A stretch of 64,000 nt of DNA from an uncultured Eubacterium sp. (GTDB lineage: Bacteria; Bacillota; Clostridia; Lachnospirales; Lachnospiraceae), in NCBI GenBank assembly GCA_910586445.1, contig CAJUHV010000006.1:25509-89508 (forward strand). The letters are read 5' to 3'. Of this stretch, positions 51,770-61,615 are shown one piece after another; within the stretch, counting starts at the first letter, position 1; the number at the start of each line of letters is the position of its first letter. Below the pieces are notes generated by a model that searched no databases, was not told the origin of the DNA, and saw nothing but the letters and a program-made list of their open reading frames with translations. The position numbers were made by a program, and so were the translations under genes.

Positions 51770-53179
51770 TTATTCTTCCTCCCGATTTGCTAAATCATCT
51801 ATCCTTGTTCTGCTGTCATCAACAGAACTTTCATCGTCCTGATCTACATCTGTATCTGAACCTGTATCTGCGCCTGTATCTGAGTCTATATCTGTCTGTA
51901 CATCATCTGTGCCTGTATTTGTTTCATCATCATTACTGTCAGAACTAATCGTAAAGGATACTGAAGTATCGCCTACGATAAACTCACTGTCCAGCGTCAG
52001 CTGAAGCTGTCCGACATGCCTTCCAGGCTCCATGCCGCTGACATCCAGTACCGGACGCAGTGCACTTGCGGACAGGGTGTTCAGGTCATCGGTCAGGCCG
52101 TACACTTCTATATCAACGTTCTGATCATTGAACTCAAGCTGATATCCTTCCGGCAGGCCGTCTACGGCAATGTATCTGGTCGGTACGTGGATCACCCTGC
52201 GTTCCAGCTGCTCTATATCTACTTTTACGGTAATCGTCGCCTGCGAAGAATTGCTTAAAGATACCCCCTCCGGCAGATAGCGGTTTATATCCAGTTTCTG
52301 CTCAAACTCATCATCGGCATCTTCTACGCTGATATCAGTGTCCGGTATCGATATTGCGCTGATCGTATTTAGTATATCCGACGGCCCTTTAATTGTCACC
52401 GTCGCAGGATCTGCTTTTGCTGCAATAACCTCATATCCATCTGCCGGCTTGCCGCTATAATTTACTTTGATCGGAACCGCCTTCTCCGATACAATGTCTA
52501 CCCTGACTGTAACAATTTCTACACTGATTGTCAGCCTTGTCGTATCGATTGTTTCTCCGTTTTTATCTAAGATCACCGGCATTACACTGTCTGTAATATC
52601 CGTGCTCATATCCAGAATATCGATCGGTGCCTTCACCGAATCAATCTTGGATACGACAGCTTTCGGCCCTGAAATCGTAATACGGTTTGGAGCCACGGAC
52701 ATATCGCCCAGCGCATATCCCTCCGCCGGACTGCCCTGTGCAACCGGCTGTATGACGAACCGCTGTGTCATCAGGTCTTCCAATGTCACTTTCAGTTCTC
52801 TTGTGCGTTTTGAAATCGTGAGCTTGCTCGCATAACGCAGCGCGGTGATCTCAATCGGCACTACATTTTCATTCTCCCTTTGTATGAGCCGGCTCATATC
52901 AGCAGTCGCCTTAAAATCCGAAGCGCTGATGTCATTAATAATGCTGCGCTTGCCCAGTACGTTAATTGTCACATTGGACGATTCACTGTCAAACTCAAAA
53001 TACTTATTCATTGACGTAACCGCTTCTTCATTTTCAACCGTAACAGCAATCGTAAACTTTTTATTCATAGGAGGATCATCCAGATTTACGACCCCCATCC
53101 ACATTACAGCTGCAAACAGGAGCGCCAGTATCTTCAGGCCCAGATTTTTAGTCAGCTTTTTTACGACGTTTCTTAACAT
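51770..53179 (-). CDS. cdaR: YbbR-domain regulator of the c-di-AMP cyclase (CdaR)
   Basis: About 469 residues from ATG 53177-53179, with AAAGGAGG upstream. One N-terminal membrane helix (LGLKILALLFAAVMWMGVV) is followed by about four extracellular YbbR repeats (for example VPIEITALRYA, VPIKVNYSGKPADGYEV, VHVPTRYIAVDGLPEGY). The tail is very rich in Asp, Ser and Thr (TDSDTGADTGSDTDVDQDDE). CdaR binds and modulates CdaA. It overlaps the cdaA gene by 32 bp. The acidic tail is longer than in B. subtilis CdaR and could bind wall polymer or divalent cations (inference). Confidence 0.93.
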   Translation of the reverse strand: MLRNVVKKLTKNLGLKILALLFAAVMWMGVVNLDDPPMNKKFTIAVTVENEEAVTSMNKYFEFDSESSNVTINVLGKRSIINDISASDFKATADMSRLIQRENENVVPIEITALRYASKLTISKRTRELKVTLEDLMTQRFVIQPVAQGSPAEGYALGDMSVAPNRITISGPKAVVSKIDSVKAPIDILDMSTDITDSVMPVILDKNGETIDTTRLTISVEIVTVRVDIVSEKAVPIKVNYSGKPADGYEVIAAKADPATVTIKGPSDILNTISAISIPDTDISVEDADDEFEQKLDINRYLPEGVSLSNSSQATITVKVDIEQLERRVIHVPTRYIAVDGLPEGYQLEFNDQNVDIEVYGLTDDLNTLSASALRPVLDVSGMEPGRHVGQLQLTLDSEFIVGDTSVSFTISSDSNDDETNTGTDDVQTDIDSDTGADTGSDTDVDQDDESSVDDSRTRIDDLANREEE

Positions 53180-54047
53180 CTCTAAGCCTCCTTTGCAGAA
53201 AATGCAGGCGTGATGTTTCAATCTCTGCATTTTGTATGATTTTCAGCTGCTCGCGCAGTCCGTCCTGTGTCAGCTCCCTGTATATTCTTCCGCCTTTGGC
53301 AACAGATACTGCGCCTGTCTCTTCGGACACTATAATCGTAAGCGAGTCACTGACTTCACTGATTCCGATCGCAGCCCGGTGCCTCGTCCCTAGTTCCTTG
53401 CTGATCGACATACTGTCCGAAAGCGGCAGATAACAGGTCGCTGCCACTACCCGGTTCCCTCTCACAATAATCGCACCGTCATGCAGTGGTGTGTTTTTTT
53501 CAAATATATTGACCAATAGCTGGCTGGAGAGCAGCGAATCAAGCTCTATTCCTGTACGTTCATACTCTGTCAGCACGATATCCTGCTCTACAACAATCAA
53601 TGCCCCGGTCTTGACTTTTCCCATCTCAAATGAGGCCTTGGCTAATTCATTAATTGTCCTGTCACTGAATCTCCCAGTCTCCTGTGCCATTCCAAAATCA
53701 AACAGCGCCGTCACAAATTTTTTCCTGCCCAATTGATCGAGTGCCTTGCGCAGCTCCGGCTGAAAAATCACGGCAAGCGCAATCAATGCGACATTTACCG
53801 TCTTGCTCGCCAGCCATAAAATCGTGTTCATCTGGAAAACTGCTGCAATTACAATAAAGATCAAAATAACAATAATACCTTTAAACAGCATCCAGGCACG
53901 CGTATCTTTGATCCATACCAGTACATGGTAAAACAAACACGTAAGAAGCAGAATCTCGACCGCATCAATAGTCGTGATTTTCTGCGGCGTGATCCAAAAC
54001 ATATATTTTTCCGCAAACCACTGCATTGTACTGATAACTGTCTGCAC
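53148..54047 (-). CDS. cdaA: Diadenylate cyclase (CdaA/DacA)
   Basis: 299 residues. Three N-terminal membrane helices (about 29-45, 54-71 and 76-94), then a DAC domain with the catalytic DGA (190-192) and RHR (222-224) motifs. It makes c-di-AMP from two ATP, which controls potassium and osmotic balance and wall homeostasis. It leads the cdaA-cdaR-glmM unit and overlaps cdaR by 32 bp. Confidence 0.97.
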   Translation of the reverse strand: MQTVISTMQWFAEKYMFWITPQKITTIDAVEILLLTCLFYHVLVWIKDTRAWMLFKGIIVILIFIVIAAVFQMNTILWLASKTVNVALIALAVIFQPELRKALDQLGRKKFVTALFDFGMAQETGRFSDRTINELAKASFEMGKVKTGALIVVEQDIVLTEYERTGIELDSLLSSQLLVNIFEKNTPLHDGAIIVRGNRVVAATCYLPLSDSMSISKELGTRHRAAIGISEVSDSLTIIVSEETGAVSVAKGGRIYRELTQDGLREQLKIIQNAEIETSRLHFLQRRLRDVKKRRKKAD

Positions 54048-54112
54048 ATTTTCACTTCCTTCCTATTATAGATAACATTGGTCAGCTGCCCGCCTCCGGC
54101 CTCATTGATATT

Positions 54113-55123
54113 TTAATCTTCCTCATCGTCCATATAGATATCCATATCACTCATCAGCTCTTCCCGCGAAACATCGTCATCTCTTTCCCGTTTATTCCTG
54201 CTGCTGATTTTCTTTACCTTTTTCTCCCTCGTAGCCACATAACTCTTTGGTACTGCCTTCACATAATAATAATACTCATCATCTTCAAACTGAACCCGTT
54301 CTGTACGCATATAATCCAGGCTGAAAAATAAAAACTGTATCAGAAAAAGAATTACCGTGCTGATCAGGCATCCGATCACAAGTGCAGATGTCCGGCTGCT
54401 CATACCAATCTCCATATATCCTATGAAATATCCTAAAAACTGCATCAGCATTCCCAATACAATGGCAATCGTCCATGAATAATCAACAGAAAGACGGCGG
54501 ATAACGTATACTATAATCGCAGTCGCAGCAAGCAGCGCAACTGACAGATACATCTCACGGTTTCCGGCAAACTGCTTAATAATCTCCTGGAATTTGCGAA
54601 TCAGCTCCTCATCCTCTTCCACTGTACTAAGACTGGTTTCATTTGCCATAATCCCGTTTAAGAAATAATACGTAATCATGCCGCAAATTGTTGGTATCAC
54701 AGACACAGGCGGCTGCAATAATCCGTTTGCTACCGGCATAACATAAGGAATCCCCACAGAACATGCGATCGGTGCCAGCAGGGCATTGTATGCATAACGC
54801 GACGCATAACGAAAATAAAGAAGATACATAATGGCAAATAGTACAAACATGATGACGCCTGCCTGCATCGATAATGCATAACAGTGCAGGGTGATCAGCA
54901 CTCCTGCTGCCAGAAGCATAATCGCGATCGGCAGGATTGCGCATGCCAGCGACAGGATCAGCAGCAGAGACACACTGTTCAGCCGTTCCATATATCCGAT
55001 TTTCTGCCGGATCATCCAAAAAACCCCCGCTGCAAGTAAAAATTTTATGACCGGCAGCAGATAGACCTCATACTTCCCGTAAAAGCTGCGGAGTTTTTCT
55101 TTCAATTCCAATAAAAATGTCAT
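54113..55123 (-). CDS. Polytopic membrane protein upstream of cdaA
   Basis: 336 residues from ATG 55121-55123, with AGGAGATCGC upstream (the frame is open to 55150). It has about eight membrane helices in the first 290 residues and a charged cytoplasmic tail rich in Lys/Arg and then Asp/Glu (MSDMDIYMDDEED). I recognise it only as a conserved-looking clostridial membrane protein found near cdaA; function unknown. It lies between a small membrane protein and cdaA, 65 bp before the latter. Confidence 0.8.
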   Translation of the reverse strand: MTFLLELKEKLRSFYGKYEVYLLPVIKFLLAAGVFWMIRQKIGYMERLNSVSLLLILSLACAILPIAIMLLAAGVLITLHCYALSMQAGVIMFVLFAIMYLLYFRYASRYAYNALLAPIACSVGIPYVMPVANGLLQPPVSVIPTICGMITYYFLNGIMANETSLSTVEEDEELIRKFQEIIKQFAGNREMYLSVALLAATAIIVYVIRRLSVDYSWTIAIVLGMLMQFLGYFIGYMEIGMSSRTSALVIGCLISTVILFLIQFLFFSLDYMRTERVQFEDDEYYYYVKAVPKSYVATREKKVKKISSRNKRERDDDVSREELMSDMDIYMDDEED

Positions 55124-55162
55124 GCGATCTCCTAAACCTCCATTTTCCAATGCGTATTTGCC

Positions 55163-55579
55163 CTAATGCCGAAGCGGCGTGCTGTGCCCCTCGTGATCTT
55201 CATACATCCGCCCAAGGCGCTTTAAGTGGCGGTAATACCGCTTTGTTCTCTTTTTCCCCTCCGCATAATATACATTTGCATAAATATCTACTGCAACTAA
55301 ATATACGATCAGGAACATCACGTACCTGATCAATACCGCTGTTCCAAGCTGAATCAGGTCAATACTATCCAGATTTCCAATCAGCTCTTCTAAATGGCAT
55401 ACGCCCCACATCAGCAGGATTATGCCGAAAGCAGCCGTACCATATAAAAACCCCTTTAACAATTCCCGTACTACAAAATCGCTGCGGAAATAACGCGTTA
55501 CCAGACGGCACCGCTTTCCTTCATGCTTCTCATAAGCTGCCAGCTTTGTCATCTCACGAACTCGCTCCTGATCTACCAT
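55163..55579 (-). CDS. Small membrane protein
   Basis: 138 residues with two membrane helices (GFLYGTAAFGIILLMWGV and AVLIRYVMFLIVYLVAVDIYANVYY), a basic N-terminal segment and a Lys/Arg-rich C-terminal tail. Function unknown. It is followed by the polytopic membrane protein and cdaA in the same direction and probably leads that operon. The DNA just upstream is repetitive, T-rich sequence. Confidence 0.75.
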   Translation of the reverse strand: MVDQERVREMTKLAAYEKHEGKRCRLVTRYFRSDFVVRELLKGFLYGTAAFGIILLMWGVCHLEELIGNLDSIDLIQLGTAVLIRYVMFLIVYLVAVDIYANVYYAEGKKRTKRYYRHLKRLGRMYEDHEGHSTPLRH

Positions 55580-56614
55580 GATCTGTTATGTTACCTCCGA
55601 TCTCTTACTGTATAATGATTAATATGCCATTTCATGCCGCAGTTTTTTATTTGAAAGTGAAATTTGTTTTTCAAACTTAATTTTTCTAATTTTCTTTTCA
55701 AAGTTTGTTGACATGTTTTTTCTGATTTGATATTTTCAAATTGCTTTTTCAAAATTTTTATTTGATTATCAAATTTAGTTTTTTCTGATTTTTCTTGTCT
55801 GGTCTTCAAGTTTGGTTTTTTATCCATTTTTCTTATTTGGATTTTTCACTTGAATTTATTATTTTTTGATTTTTCTTGTTTCGGTTTTCATATTTCGTTT
55901 TTCAGTTGGTTTCCTTGTTTCGGTTTTCATATTTCGTCTTTCATTTGGTTTTCTTGTTTCGCTTTTTATTTATCAAGTTTGGTTTTATTTGGTTTTCTTA
56001 TTTCGTTTTTATTTATATGTTTCTGTTTTCACCTGATTTTCATGTCTGGTTGTTTATTTGTTTTTCATGTTTGGTCTTTCTTTGTTCTTCAAATCTGGTT
56101 TTTCATGTTTCTGTTTTTACCTGATTTTTCTTATTTGCTTTTTTCCTGGTTTTTCGTGTTTGGTTTTTCTTATCTGTTTTTTTACTTGGTTTTTCTTATC
56201 TGGTTTGTCTAAGCTGTTTATTCACTTGGTTTTTTAGTTTGATTGAAGGTTTATTTTTTACTTAGCTTTTCTAATTTGGTATATTTACCAGTTTTTTAGT
56301 TTGCTTTTTTAATTGATTTTCCAAATATGATTTTTCACTCGATCTGGAAATATGCGTAAAATTCCAGTTCAACCCATGCCTGTGTTACCGCAATATTATT
56401 TTTATTATAACATAGCTATTTGTATATGAAAAGTTTTTTATGAGTGAAGAATTCAAAATATTACCTCCATGCCTTATATACATATAGAAAGTATGCTGCA
56501 CAGACGTTCTATTGTCATAGATATATAAACGGCCTGCTGCCTGGCCGCTCCGTTGTCATGCATACTTGAAAACATGCTCTGGGAGGTCTATTGTCGTATG
56601 TATACAAAAGCATC
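55580..56614. repeat. T-rich degenerate repeat tract (55620-56330) and empty spacer
   Basis: The plus strand is over half T, built from variants of TTTTCTTATTTGGTTTTTC, with longer units containing TTGTTTCGGTTTTCATATTTCG. ORFs on both strands across it are low-complexity products of the repeat. 56340-56614 is plainer AT-rich DNA with no gene seen. The tract separates the cdaA operon from the flagellar/comF block. Confidence 0.8.
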
Positions 56615-56649
56615 AAAAAACGGCACCGCCCGCAGGCTGTACCGTTTTT
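56615..56649 (-). terminator. Terminator of the recD2-comF-flagellar protein unit
   Basis: On the minus strand the stem AAAACGGTACAGCC pairs with GGCGGTGCCGTTTT with one mismatch and G-U pairs, 4-base loop, and TTTTTT follows. It ends transcription about 150 bp after 56801-57205. Confidence 0.82.
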
Positions 56650-56800
56650 CGACCGCAATTCCAGCATTTTCGTAAATGCTGTCTCACGTATTTTCTCTGA
56701 ATTATTTTTTATTATGTTTCTCTCATTCTGTTTGTTTACGTCCGTTTATTTCTGATTGTTCTAATTACAATTCATGTTCAATTCTTCATTCACTGACATG

Positions 56801-57205
56801 CTATGAATCCAAAAACCGCATTCTGTCGCCATCTGATTTTTTCGGTGCCTCCTGTTTTACAGGCTCACGCTCTACCGCATGGCTTAAAGTATTGATCATT
56901 TTTCCTTTGCAGGCATCGCAGTATTTGCCAAACTTAATCATTGCACCACAGTTCATGCACTCAATGCCTACCGGTGAATCATCTGAAAATCTAAGCCTTT
57001 CCTCACGCACCCAGTTTTTCAGCTGCTTAACAGATACTTCTGTAGCCTCTGCCACATCCTGCATGGATGCCCTCGGATACTCACGAATATAATCCTTGAC
57101 TTCTTTAAATTTTTCTTCTAATTTCTCTATACATGCCGGACACATGATCGGCCCTGATAGATAATTGAAAATACGCTTACAGCTTTTACATGTCCTTACG
57201 TCCAT
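56801..57205 (-). CDS. Flagellar operon-associated zinc protein (YvyF-like)
   Basis: 134 residues. N-terminal zinc ribbon with CKSC and MCPAC cysteines, a central helix-turn-helix-like block (SMQDVAEATEVSVKQLKNWV) and a second ribbon (CMNCGAMIKFGKYCDACKG). This matches the family annotated as flagellar operon protein in Bacillus and Clostridia, next to comF and flgM. It follows comF here. Its role is thought regulatory, linked to flagellar gene expression; not proven from sequence. Confidence 0.88.
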   Translation of the reverse strand: MDVRTCKSCKRIFNYLSGPIMCPACIEKLEEKFKEVKDYIREYPRASMQDVAEATEVSVKQLKNWVREERLRFSDDSPVGIECMNCGAMIKFGKYCDACKGKMINTLSHAVEREPVKQEAPKKSDGDRMRFLDS

Positions 57206-57266
57206 ATAGTGCCCCCTTTACTTGATCGAAGCAGCTACGCTTCTATTGATTTTAAAAAAGATAAAT

Positions 57267-58004
57267 CTACTCTCCCTGACCTATGCTGATGCATAAAAAG
57301 AACACACCTTTTATTCCCGACTGTTTTAATACAAGCGCGGCTGCATCTATTGTACTACCTGTCGTATAGATGTCATCAACAAGCAGGACTCTATTTAAGT
57401 TTACTACATTTTCTTCTATTTTAAAAGCATTTTTGAGATTATTTTTTCGTTCTTCAGCTGAAAGCTGTTTTTGTGGTGCCGTATTGCGTATCCGTTTTAA
57501 AATCCGGTCATTATAAGGCAGCCCGCACAGCTGTGCAAACCTTTTCGCAAACAGCCCCGCCTGATTATAGCCGCGGCGGCGCATTCTCTTTTTTGACAGC
57601 GGCACCGGTACGACCAGCTCAATACCATGCCTTTCCACCCACTCTCGATACATCCCGGCCGCCTCTTGTGCAAAAAACTCTGTATAATCTCTCCGGTTAC
57701 TGTATTTATACCGGTACAGTATGCCGCGCATGGCTCCCTGGTAAACAAATACCGCCCTGCCCTGGCTAAACTTATGATGTCCTTTGGCACAGTCACTGCA
57801 GTACTCCTGCACCGTGTTCTGCAGCGGCTTGCCGCATGAATAGCAGACCGGCTGCCTGACATATGTTAATCTGCTCCTGCACGGCCGGCATATATGTCCT
57901 TCATATAAGACCCTGTCACACACTGGGCAGCGGTCTGGATAAATCTGGCGAAGTATTTGGACAAAAAGCTTTTTTAAATATGACTCTAGATCGTTTCTGT
58001 GCAA
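57267..58004 (-). CDS. comF: ComF-family phosphoribosyltransferase-like protein
   Basis: 245 residues from TTG 58002-58004, chosen because GGAGAAGG precedes it and gives the normal family length; it overlaps the recD2 stop by 19 bp. N-terminal cysteine motifs (CPVCDRVLYEGHICRPC, CYSCGKPL, YCSDC) are followed by a PRTase domain with VVPVPLSKKRMRRRGYNQA and the PRPP loop VLLVDDIYTTGST. ComF proteins assist DNA uptake with DNA helicases, so coupling to a RecD2 helicase gene is notable. Confidence 0.92.
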   Translation of the reverse strand: MHRNDLESYLKKLFVQILRQIYPDRCPVCDRVLYEGHICRPCRSRLTYVRQPVCYSCGKPLQNTVQEYCSDCAKGHHKFSQGRAVFVYQGAMRGILYRYKYSNRRDYTEFFAQEAAGMYREWVERHGIELVVPVPLSKKRMRRRGYNQAGLFAKRFAQLCGLPYNDRILKRIRNTAPQKQLSAEERKNNLKNAFKIEENVVNLNRVLLVDDIYTTGSTIDAAALVLKQSGIKGVFFLCISIGQGE

Positions 58005-60217
58005 GATCCTTCTCCTTCCTGCTCCAGGATACGGTCTTTCAGCCCGCAGTAGCGCTTCTGCTCGCTGATATTTTCGATCATCTCCTGAAAAGTGCGCTCG
58101 TCTCCTACAAGTGTCACACATTTTTTCGCCCGTGTGACAGCTGTGTAGAGCAGGTTGCGGTTCATCAGCATCTTCGGCCCGCCAAGCAGCGGAATCACGA
58201 CAGCCGGATACTCACTGCCCTGCGATTTGTGTATTGTGACTGCATAGGCAAGCTCCAGCTCTTCTAACATTTTAAACGGATATTCTACTATGCGTCCTTC
58301 ATCAAATTCAACAGTCATCACACCAAGTACTTCACGTATGCTGCGGATCACACCCATATCACCATTAAAAATGCCCATCCCCCGTTCTACGGCAATGCCA
58401 TAGCGGTTTTTAATCTCCCACTCAATCTGATAATTGTTCTTGACCTGCATGACCTTGTCCCCTTCCCGAAACAAAGAACTGCCATGCTCTTTTTCCGTTT
58501 TTTTCGGAGAAGGCGGATTTAAGTACTGCTGGAGCACTGTATTTAGGCGTTCAACACCCAGCAGCCCCCTGCGCATCGGCGTAAGCACCTGTATATCATA
58601 CATCTGGGCATCTACATATTTAGGCATTTTTTGAATCACCAGTTGTAGTACTACATTTGTAATCTTATCCGCATCATATCGTTTTAAAAAGAAAAAATCA
58701 CGGCTTTTGTTGTCCAGCTGCACGGTATCGCCGCGGTTGATTTTGTGTGCGTTTACGATAATGTCACTCTGGCTTGCCTGCCGGAAAATCTTTGTCAGGC
58801 GTACCACACGGTATCTGCCGGAATCAATGATATCTTTTAGGATACTGCCCGGGCCGACGCTCGGCAGCTGGTTTGTATCACCTACCAGTATGAGGCGTGT
58901 GGTCGGTGCAACCGCTTTCAGCAGCGAATGCATCAGCGTTACATCTACCATTGACATCTCGTCAATAATAATGGCATCCGTTTCCAGAGGATTGGACTCA
59001 TTGCGGTCAAAGCCGGCATCCCCTTCTATGCCACCGTTTAACTCCAGCATTCGATGAATTGTGCGCGCCTCATATCCGGTTGTCTCACTCATGCGCTTCG
59101 CAGCACGCCCGGTCGGAGCTGCCAGCATAAAGTCTATGCCCTCCATTTCAAAAAAACGGATAATCGAATTAATCGTTGTCGTCTTTCCGGTACCCGGCCC
59201 TCCGGTAATGATCAAAAAACCGTTCTGTACCGCTTCACAGACTGCCTCATACTGCAGCTCGTCCAGCGCCATGCCCGCCTTTTTTTCTATTCCTGCAATC
59301 TTAGTCTTCAGCTCAGAACGCAGCACATCATGCCTTACATTGAGCTGCCGCAGCAGTACTGCTATATTATGCTCCATGTTATAATAAAGCGAGGCATAAA
59401 TCTGCATGTCTTCTCCCTGCTGCTTTATTACAATTCTGCGTGCTATCGCAAGGTCCATATAATTTTTTTCCACCATCTGATCATCGACACCAAGCAGCTC
59501 AACTGCGCGGACTGTCAGCTCTGCCTGCGGCAGATATGTATGCCCTTCCATGGCAGCCTGCATAAGCACATACAGAATACCGCTTCGAATGCGAAAATCA
59601 GAATCCATGCGGATACCTGCACGGCTTGCGATGTCATCTGCAATTTTAAATCCGACCCCCCGGATATCATCCGCCAGCCGGTAAGGATTTTCCCTGAGAA
59701 TCGTATAAACAGACGGCCCATACTGCTGATAGACTTTCACTGCCAGCGACAGCGTAATTCCAAACTGCTGGAGAAAAATCATCGCCTCGCGAAGCTCGCG
59801 CTTTTCTTCTACCTGTGCAGCGATCTCCTGAGCCTTACGCTCGCTGATCCCCTTAATCTCGGACAGGCGCTCGGGTTCGTCTTCAATAATACGAAAGGTA
59901 TCCCTGCCAAACCGCTTTACAATGCGTGCTGCCAGCGCCGCACCGACGCCTTTGACCGCACCGGAGCCCAGATAGCGTTCGATAGCCAGTTCATCCTCCG
60001 GCTCCTTTTCCTCATAGGATTCTACTTTAAACTGCCTCCCATAAGCCGGGTGCTCTGTAAAGCTCCCAAAAAATTCCACACTCATGCCTTCGGATAATCC
60101 ATGCAGCACGCCTACACAGGTCAGCTCGCCTTCCTGCGTATTAAGAGTCAGCACACTGTAGCCGTTTTCCTGATTTTGAAATATGAAATTACCGATGTAT
60201 CCTCCAACCTTTTCCAA
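57986..60217 (-). CDS. recD2: RecD2-type ATP-dependent DNA helicase
   Basis: 743 residues. An OB-like N-terminal domain (MEKVGGYIGNFIFQ), then a helix-hairpin-helix region (GVGAALAARIV, IKGISERKAQEIAAQ), Walker A GGPGTGKTTT (339-348), DEMSMVD as motif II, LVGDTNQLPSVGPG as motif III, and VTIHKSQGSEYPAVV with YTAVTRAK at the C-terminus. It is a 5'-3' helicase of the RecBC-independent kind, used in repair. It overlaps comF. Confidence 0.95.
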   Translation of the reverse strand: MEKVGGYIGNFIFQNQENGYSVLTLNTQEGELTCVGVLHGLSEGMSVEFFGSFTEHPAYGRQFKVESYEEKEPEDELAIERYLGSGAVKGVGAALAARIVKRFGRDTFRIIEDEPERLSEIKGISERKAQEIAAQVEEKRELREAMIFLQQFGITLSLAVKVYQQYGPSVYTILRENPYRLADDIRGVGFKIADDIASRAGIRMDSDFRIRSGILYVLMQAAMEGHTYLPQAELTVRAVELLGVDDQMVEKNYMDLAIARRIVIKQQGEDMQIYASLYYNMEHNIAVLLRQLNVRHDVLRSELKTKIAGIEKKAGMALDELQYEAVCEAVQNGFLIITGGPGTGKTTTINSIIRFFEMEGIDFMLAAPTGRAAKRMSETTGYEARTIHRMLELNGGIEGDAGFDRNESNPLETDAIIIDEMSMVDVTLMHSLLKAVAPTTRLILVGDTNQLPSVGPGSILKDIIDSGRYRVVRLTKIFRQASQSDIIVNAHKINRGDTVQLDNKSRDFFFLKRYDADKITNVVLQLVIQKMPKYVDAQMYDIQVLTPMRRGLLGVERLNTVLQQYLNPPSPKKTEKEHGSSLFREGDKVMQVKNNYQIEWEIKNRYGIAVERGMGIFNGDMGVIRSIREVLGVMTVEFDEGRIVEYPFKMLEELELAYAVTIHKSQGSEYPAVVIPLLGGPKMLMNRNLLYTAVTRAKKCVTLVGDERTFQEMIENISEQKRYCGLKDRILEQEGEGSCTETI

Positions 60218-60243
60218 CCGTGTCTCCTTTAGCCTTTACCCAT

Positions 60244-60269
60244 AAAAAAGGGGCTGCCGAAGCAGCCCT
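60244..60269 (-). terminator. Terminator of the mbl-flagellar rod operon
   Basis: On the minus strand GGGCTGC-TTCG-GCAGCCC, a UUCG tetraloop hairpin, followed by TTTTTT, 5 bp after the stop codon of 60274-60633. It separates the operon from recD2. Confidence 0.95.
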
Positions 60270-60273
60270 GTCT

Positions 60274-60633
60274 TTATGATTCTTCTACAATACCGTAATT
60301 ACGCTTCATCTGCTCATATAGCTGCTGCGCAAGCGGTCCGCCTGTCTGATCTGTTGTCTGTGCAGCAAGCTTTTGCACTACACCATCTTTAAAATAGTCT
60401 ACCAGCGAAGACATAGAAGCATCTCCCTCCTCGCTCGCTCCGATCGTTTTAAACATTTCTTTGTACATCTGCTCTAAAAAATAAGATTCGAACTCGCGGC
60501 ATACTTCTTTTAATTCTGCTGCCGATTCTGATGTGCCTGCCCCTTGCAGTTTTTTCGACAGATCTGTACCAGAAGCTGAGCTGACCGCTGATGTATCGAT
60601 ATATGACCCTAATCCATTGATCCCTATACTCAT
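60274..60633 (-). CDS. Flagellar rod-binding protein (FlgJ N-terminal domain)
   Basis: 119 residues. KEVCREFESYFLEQMYKEMF and SSLVDYFKDGVVQKLAAQT-type sequence with GGPLAQQLYEQMKRNY at the end match the Rod-binding domain. It lacks the muramidase domain of proteobacterial FlgJ, as is usual in Firmicutes. It probably caps rod assembly in the cell wall. Last gene of the mbl operon, 11 bp after flhP. Confidence 0.92.
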   Translation of the reverse strand: MSIGINGLGSYIDTSAVSSASGTDLSKKLQGAGTSESAAELKEVCREFESYFLEQMYKEMFKTIGASEEGDASMSSLVDYFKDGVVQKLAAQTTDQTGGPLAQQLYEQMKRNYGIVEES

Positions 60634-60644
60634 TTACGATCCTC

Positions 60645-61460
60645 CTATCGCTTCAAGGCATTTGCCTGCTCCAGCATCGTGTCGGAGGTCGTGATCGCCC
60701 TGGAATTCAGCTCATATGCCCTCTGTGCAATAATCATATTGACCATCTCATCAGCCACCTGCACATTGGAGCCTTCCAGACGTCCCTGATGTACCGTGCT
60801 GCGTGCCAGCCCTGCGGTCGTTGCCTCATTCATAGGCGCACCTGAAGCTGCTGTTTCCAAATAATAAGTACCAGATATCTTTTCCAGCCCGGCATCATTG
60901 TTAAACTGCCACAATCCGATTGTCTGTCCAAGCGGCACATAGTTATTGTCAGCGTCTGTATAACCGATCACGCCGTCTGTGGAAATCATTACACGGCTGG
61001 CATCTACTGTATCCGGCAGAATAATTTCATTTTCATTGGAATCCATTACCTGATAACCTTCTGAAGTACATAACGTCAGTCCGTTTGCACCTTCGCTCCA
61101 ATAAAAATCACCGTTTCTAGTATAGTATGTCTCACCATCACGTCCGTTTACCGCAAACAGTCCATTGCCCTGTATCGCAACAGCACTGTTGCTCTCTACT
61201 TCCATCATCGGCCCCTGGCGAAAGCTGGATGTAATGGAGGCTACCCTCGTTCCTAAACCTACCTGTGCAGAAATCGGCTTTTGTGCGCCGTTTGCCGATG
61301 TCGTCTCCGACTGCAGCGTTTGATACAGGAGTGATTTAAATTCCGGTTTTTCTGTTTTATAGCCAACTGTATTGACGTTTGACAGATTGTGTGATATTGC
61401 ATCTACATTTGTCTGCTGAGCGCGCATTCCTGATGCTGCACTCCATAATGCCCTCATCAT
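60645..61460 (-). CDS. flhP: Flagellar hook-basal body (rod) protein, FlhP/FlgG-like
   Basis: 271 residues from ATG 61458-61460, with AAGGAG 11 bp upstream. N-terminal MMRALWSAASGMRAQQTNVD with SHNLSNVNTVGYK and C-terminal GRLEGSNVQVADEMVNMIIA with NSRAITTSDTMLEQANAL are the flagellar rod and hook family ends. By gene order (mbl, flhO, flhP as in B. subtilis) it is named FlhP; FlgG-like rod identity cannot be told apart by eye. Confidence 0.9.
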   Translation of the reverse strand: MMRALWSAASGMRAQQTNVDAISHNLSNVNTVGYKTEKPEFKSLLYQTLQSETTSANGAQKPISAQVGLGTRVASITSSFRQGPMMEVESNSAVAIQGNGLFAVNGRDGETYYTRNGDFYWSEGANGLTLCTSEGYQVMDSNENEIILPDTVDASRVMISTDGVIGYTDADNNYVPLGQTIGLWQFNNDAGLEKISGTYYLETAASGAPMNEATTAGLARSTVHQGRLEGSNVQVADEMVNMIIAQRAYELNSRAITTSDTMLEQANALKR

Positions 61461-61615
61461 AATTATGTAATCTCCTTCCACGGCTTTCCATGCCCATCTT
61501 ATGCCTTCCGTGGTCTGATGAAACTATGTAAATATAGCCATATTATTTTATATTATCGGCAGGCTGACACAGATTCATAACCTGCTGCTTCATTTTTTAT
61601 ATATTTTTATATTTT

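Noticed and set aside
55591..55827. 78-codon minus-strand ORF with a Lys-rich product
   Set aside because: It lies in the T-rich repeat tract, its composition follows the repeat, and there is no clear ribosome site.
55850..56212. 120-codon plus-strand ORF predicting a Phe-rich membrane protein
   Set aside because: The Phe/Cys-rich product is an artefact of TTT/TTC-rich repeats; it is on the strand opposite to all neighbouring genes.
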